A stretch of 64,000 nucleotides of DNA. Origin: Leisingera daeponensis DSM 23529 (lineage in GTDB: Bacteria; Pseudomonadota; Alphaproteobacteria; Rhodobacterales; Rhodobacteraceae). Both the position numbers and the translations under genes were made by a program. Where the stretch lies: NCBI RefSeq assembly GCF_000473145.1, contig NZ_KI421500.1, positions 1,054,225 to 1,118,224 of the forward strand, in the 5' to 3' direction. Within the stretch, counting starts at the first letter, position 1, and every line of letters begins with the position of its first letter. Of the stretch, positions 62,282 through 64,000 are shown piece by piece. The notes under the pieces are model-generated. The model was not told where the DNA came from and did not search any database. It saw nothing but the letters and a program-made list of their open reading frames with translations.

Positions 62282-63676
62282 TCACATGTGGATGACCCGG
62301 CCATAGGCGTCGAGCACCGATTCATGCATCATCTCGCTCAGCGTCGGATGCGGGAAGACGGTGTTCATCAGGTCTTCCTCGGTGGTCTCCAGCTGGCGGC
62401 CCACCACGTAACCCTGGATCAGCTCGGTCACCTCGGCGCCGACCATATGCGCGCCCAAGAGCTCGCCGGTCTTGGCGTCAAAGATGGTCTTGACCATGCC
62501 CTCGGCCTCTCCAAGCGCAATCGCCTTGCCATTGCCGATGAAGGGGAAGCGGCCGACCTTGATCTCGTAGCCCAGTTCCTTGGCCTTGGCCTCGGTATAG
62601 CCGACGGAGGCGACCTGCGGCTGGCAGTAGGTGCAGCCGGCAATGCTTTCGGGCTTCACCGGATGCGCGTGCTTGCCCGCGATCAGCTCGGCGACCATAA
62701 CGCCCTCATGGGACGCCTTATGCGCCAGCCAGGGCGCGCCGGCGATGTCGCCGATGGCATAAAGCCCGTCCACACCGGTGCGGCAGAATTCGTCCGTCAC
62801 AACATGGGTGCGGTCGACCTTGACGCCCAGCTCTTCCAGCCCCAGCCCCTCGACGTTGCCGACGATGCCCACGGCAGAGATCACGGTGTCGAACTCCTGT
62901 TTCTCCACCTTGCCGCCGACCTCGATATGGGCGGTGACTTTCCCTTTGCCGCGGTCGAGCTGCTTGACCATGGCTTTCTCCATGATCTTCATGCCCTGTT
63001 TGACAAAGGCTTTCTTGGCAAAGGCAGAGATCTCCGCGTCCTCGACCGGCAGCACCCGGTCCATCACCTCAACCACGGTCGTCTCTGCACCCAGCGTGTT
63101 GTAGAAGCTGGCAAATTCGATGCCGATCGCGCCGGAGCCGATCACCAGCAGCTTTTTCGGCATCCGGACGGGCTGCAGCGCGTGCTTGTAGGTCCAGACC
63201 AGATCGCCATCCGCTTCCAGCCCCGGCAGCTCGCGGGCGCGGGCGCCGGTGGCCAGCACGATGTTCTTGGCGGTCAGCTCCTCGGTGCCCTTGTCCGTCT
63301 TGACCGAGACCTTGCCCTTGGCCGGGATCGACGCCTCGCCCATCACCACGGTGATCTTGTTCTTCTTCATCAGGTGGCCGATGCCGGAGGACAGCTGCTT
63401 GGCCACCCCGCGCGAGCGCTTCACCACCGCGTCCAGGTCATAGCCGATGTTTTCCGCCTTCAGGCCGAAATCCTTGGCCCGCTCCATCAGGTGGAACACT
63501 TCCGAAGAGCGCAGCAGCGCCTTGGTCGGGATGCAGCCCCAATTCAGGCAGATGCCGCCCAGATGCTCGCGCTCGACCACACAGGTCTTCAGCCCCAGCT
63601 GCGCTGCGCGGATGGCGGCAACATAGCCCCCCGGCCCGGCGCCGATTACGATCACGTCATAGGATTGTGCGGCCAT
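62282..63676 (-). CDS. lpd: dihydrolipoyl dehydrogenase
   Basis: 464 aa, FAD-dependent E3 that reoxidises lipoamide of the 2-oxo acid dehydrogenase complexes. FAD motif VIGAGPGGYVAAIRAAQLG; redox pair Cys43 and Cys48 in GGICLNWGCIP; NAD motif VIGSGAIGIEFASFY; the C-terminal HPTLSEM with the catalytic His. It is not next to E1/E2 genes here. An inverted repeat lies 34-52 nt upstream of the start. Confidence 0.96.
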   Translation of the reverse strand: MAAQSYDVIVIGAGPGGYVAAIRAAQLGLKTCVVEREHLGGICLNWGCIPTKALLRSSEVFHLMERAKDFGLKAENIGYDLDAVVKRSRGVAKQLSSGIGHLMKKNKITVVMGEASIPAKGKVSVKTDKGTEELTAKNIVLATGARARELPGLEADGDLVWTYKHALQPVRMPKKLLVIGSGAIGIEFASFYNTLGAETTVVEVMDRVLPVEDAEISAFAKKAFVKQGMKIMEKAMVKQLDRGKGKVTAHIEVGGKVEKQEFDTVISAVGIVGNVEGLGLEELGVKVDRTHVVTDEFCRTGVDGLYAIGDIAGAPWLAHKASHEGVMVAELIAGKHAHPVKPESIAGCTYCQPQVASVGYTEAKAKELGYEIKVGRFPFIGNGKAIALGEAEGMVKTIFDAKTGELLGAHMVGAEVTELIQGYVVGRQLETTEEDLMNTVFPHPTLSEMMHESVLDAYGRVIHM

Positions 63677-63710
63677 GCTGTCCCCTCGCCTTGAACAGGA
63701 TCCATAAAAC

Positions 63711-63728
63711 TAGTTTACCGTTAAACTA
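63711..63728. promoter_or_regulatory. inverted repeat upstream of lpd
   Basis: TAGTTTA-ccgt-TAAACTA lies 34-52 nt before the lpd start. It has a central CG as in LacI-type sites and could be an operator or part of the promoter. Confidence 0.45.
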
Positions 63729-63870
63729 TTTCTGTCTGCACTGCAATCGTCCTCTGCTGCGGCATTGCGGCCCTGCGCTGTCCGGCAGTTTTCCGCTTGG
63801 CAGAGAGGCCGGTTCCGGGCCAGCATAAGCTGAAACAGGCGCTGCAATCCACAGCCAGGAGCGGAAGAAC

Positions 63871-64000
63871 ATGAAACGGACGGTTGCCGATCTTGCCAAG
63901 GCCCTTCTCAACGCCACCCTGATCCTGCTGGCGCTGTGCCTGTTCCTGGGGTGGAAGCTGATGGCCGCCGCCTCTGCCGTCACCGCCAATGCCAGCCAGA
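63871..64000 (+). CDS. membrane protein, 3' truncated
   Basis: The start of a gene that leaves the window. An AGGAGCGG site precedes the ATG. The 43 codons present encode a basic/helical N-terminus and one membrane segment (LILLALCLFLGWKLMAAA). Function cannot be told. Confidence 0.65.
   Translation, partial: MKRTVADLAKALLNATLILLALCLFLGWKLMAAASAVTANASQ

Noticed and set aside
57940..62295. A very long open frame (over 1400 codons) on the forward strand
   Set aside because: It is antisense to uvrA and the MFS gene, has no ribosome-binding site and a composition typical of reversed GC-rich coding sequence.

Overview
The window is a continuous, gene-dense, GC-rich piece of an alphaproteobacterial chromosome. 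I place it in the Rhodobacterales, most likely the marine Roseobacter group (Ruegeria/Phaeobacter/Leisingera-like). The reasons are a GAAC-N7-GAAC SOS box at lexA, the trp-moaC-moeA-lexA-comEC-gltX gene order, the zapA plus coiled-coil partner pair, a gene-transfer-agent type lysis pair, and a DddQ-type DMSP lyase. Genus and species are inference; no rRNA or tRNA gene is present to anchor them.

Layout. 1-11.6 kb: end of a PLP aminotransferase, a PpiD/SurA-like foldase, then tryptophan and molybdopterin genes (trpE, trpG-trpD-ung-trpC-moaC-moeA) with a reverse-strand YibQ-like gene inside, ending at lexA. 11.6-17.6 kb: comEC (reverse), gltX, gltA and a small RTX-like protein. 17.7-25.8 kb (all reverse): an enoyl-CoA hydratase, ccmH-ccmF, a holin/endolysin pair, ccmE, argC, murI and an acyltransferase. 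25.9-31.9 kb: dddQ, a giant indolepyruvate ferredoxin oxidoreductase with a divergent LysR regulator, and a candidate small RNA with an anti-Shine-Dalgarno motif. 31.9-35.8 kb: purL, a Cys-rich protein, a BolA-like gene, a tiny membrane protein and grxD. 35.8-43.7 kb: zapA and a coiled-coil partner (reverse), transketolase, a lone AT-rich pentapeptide/membrane gene, a DUF808 gene, gap, a 47-aa ORF and coaD.

43.8-54.2 kb: a CBS protein, then a valine/isobutyrate degradation set (LysR, mmsA; later acyl-CoA dehydrogenase, 3-hydroxyisobutyryl-CoA hydrolase, mmsB), split by a fatty acid desaturase, an L,D-transpeptidase and a TPR/O-GlcNAc-transferase-like protein. 54.4-57.8 kb: a choice-of-anchor-L/Hint protein, a small secreted protein, and an XRE/MmyB-type regulator divergent from a small membrane protein. 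57.9-64.0 kb: uvrA, an MFS transporter, lpd and the start of another membrane protein.

Most genes are core housekeeping. The accessory or less-explained parts are the GTA-like lysis pair inside the ccm genes, dddQ, the anti-SD small RNA, the AT-rich islet at 39.4-40.65 kb, the Hint and RTX proteins, and a set of clear operator-like palindromes in divergent intergenic regions. I saw no CRISPR array, insertion sequence, tRNA or rRNA.
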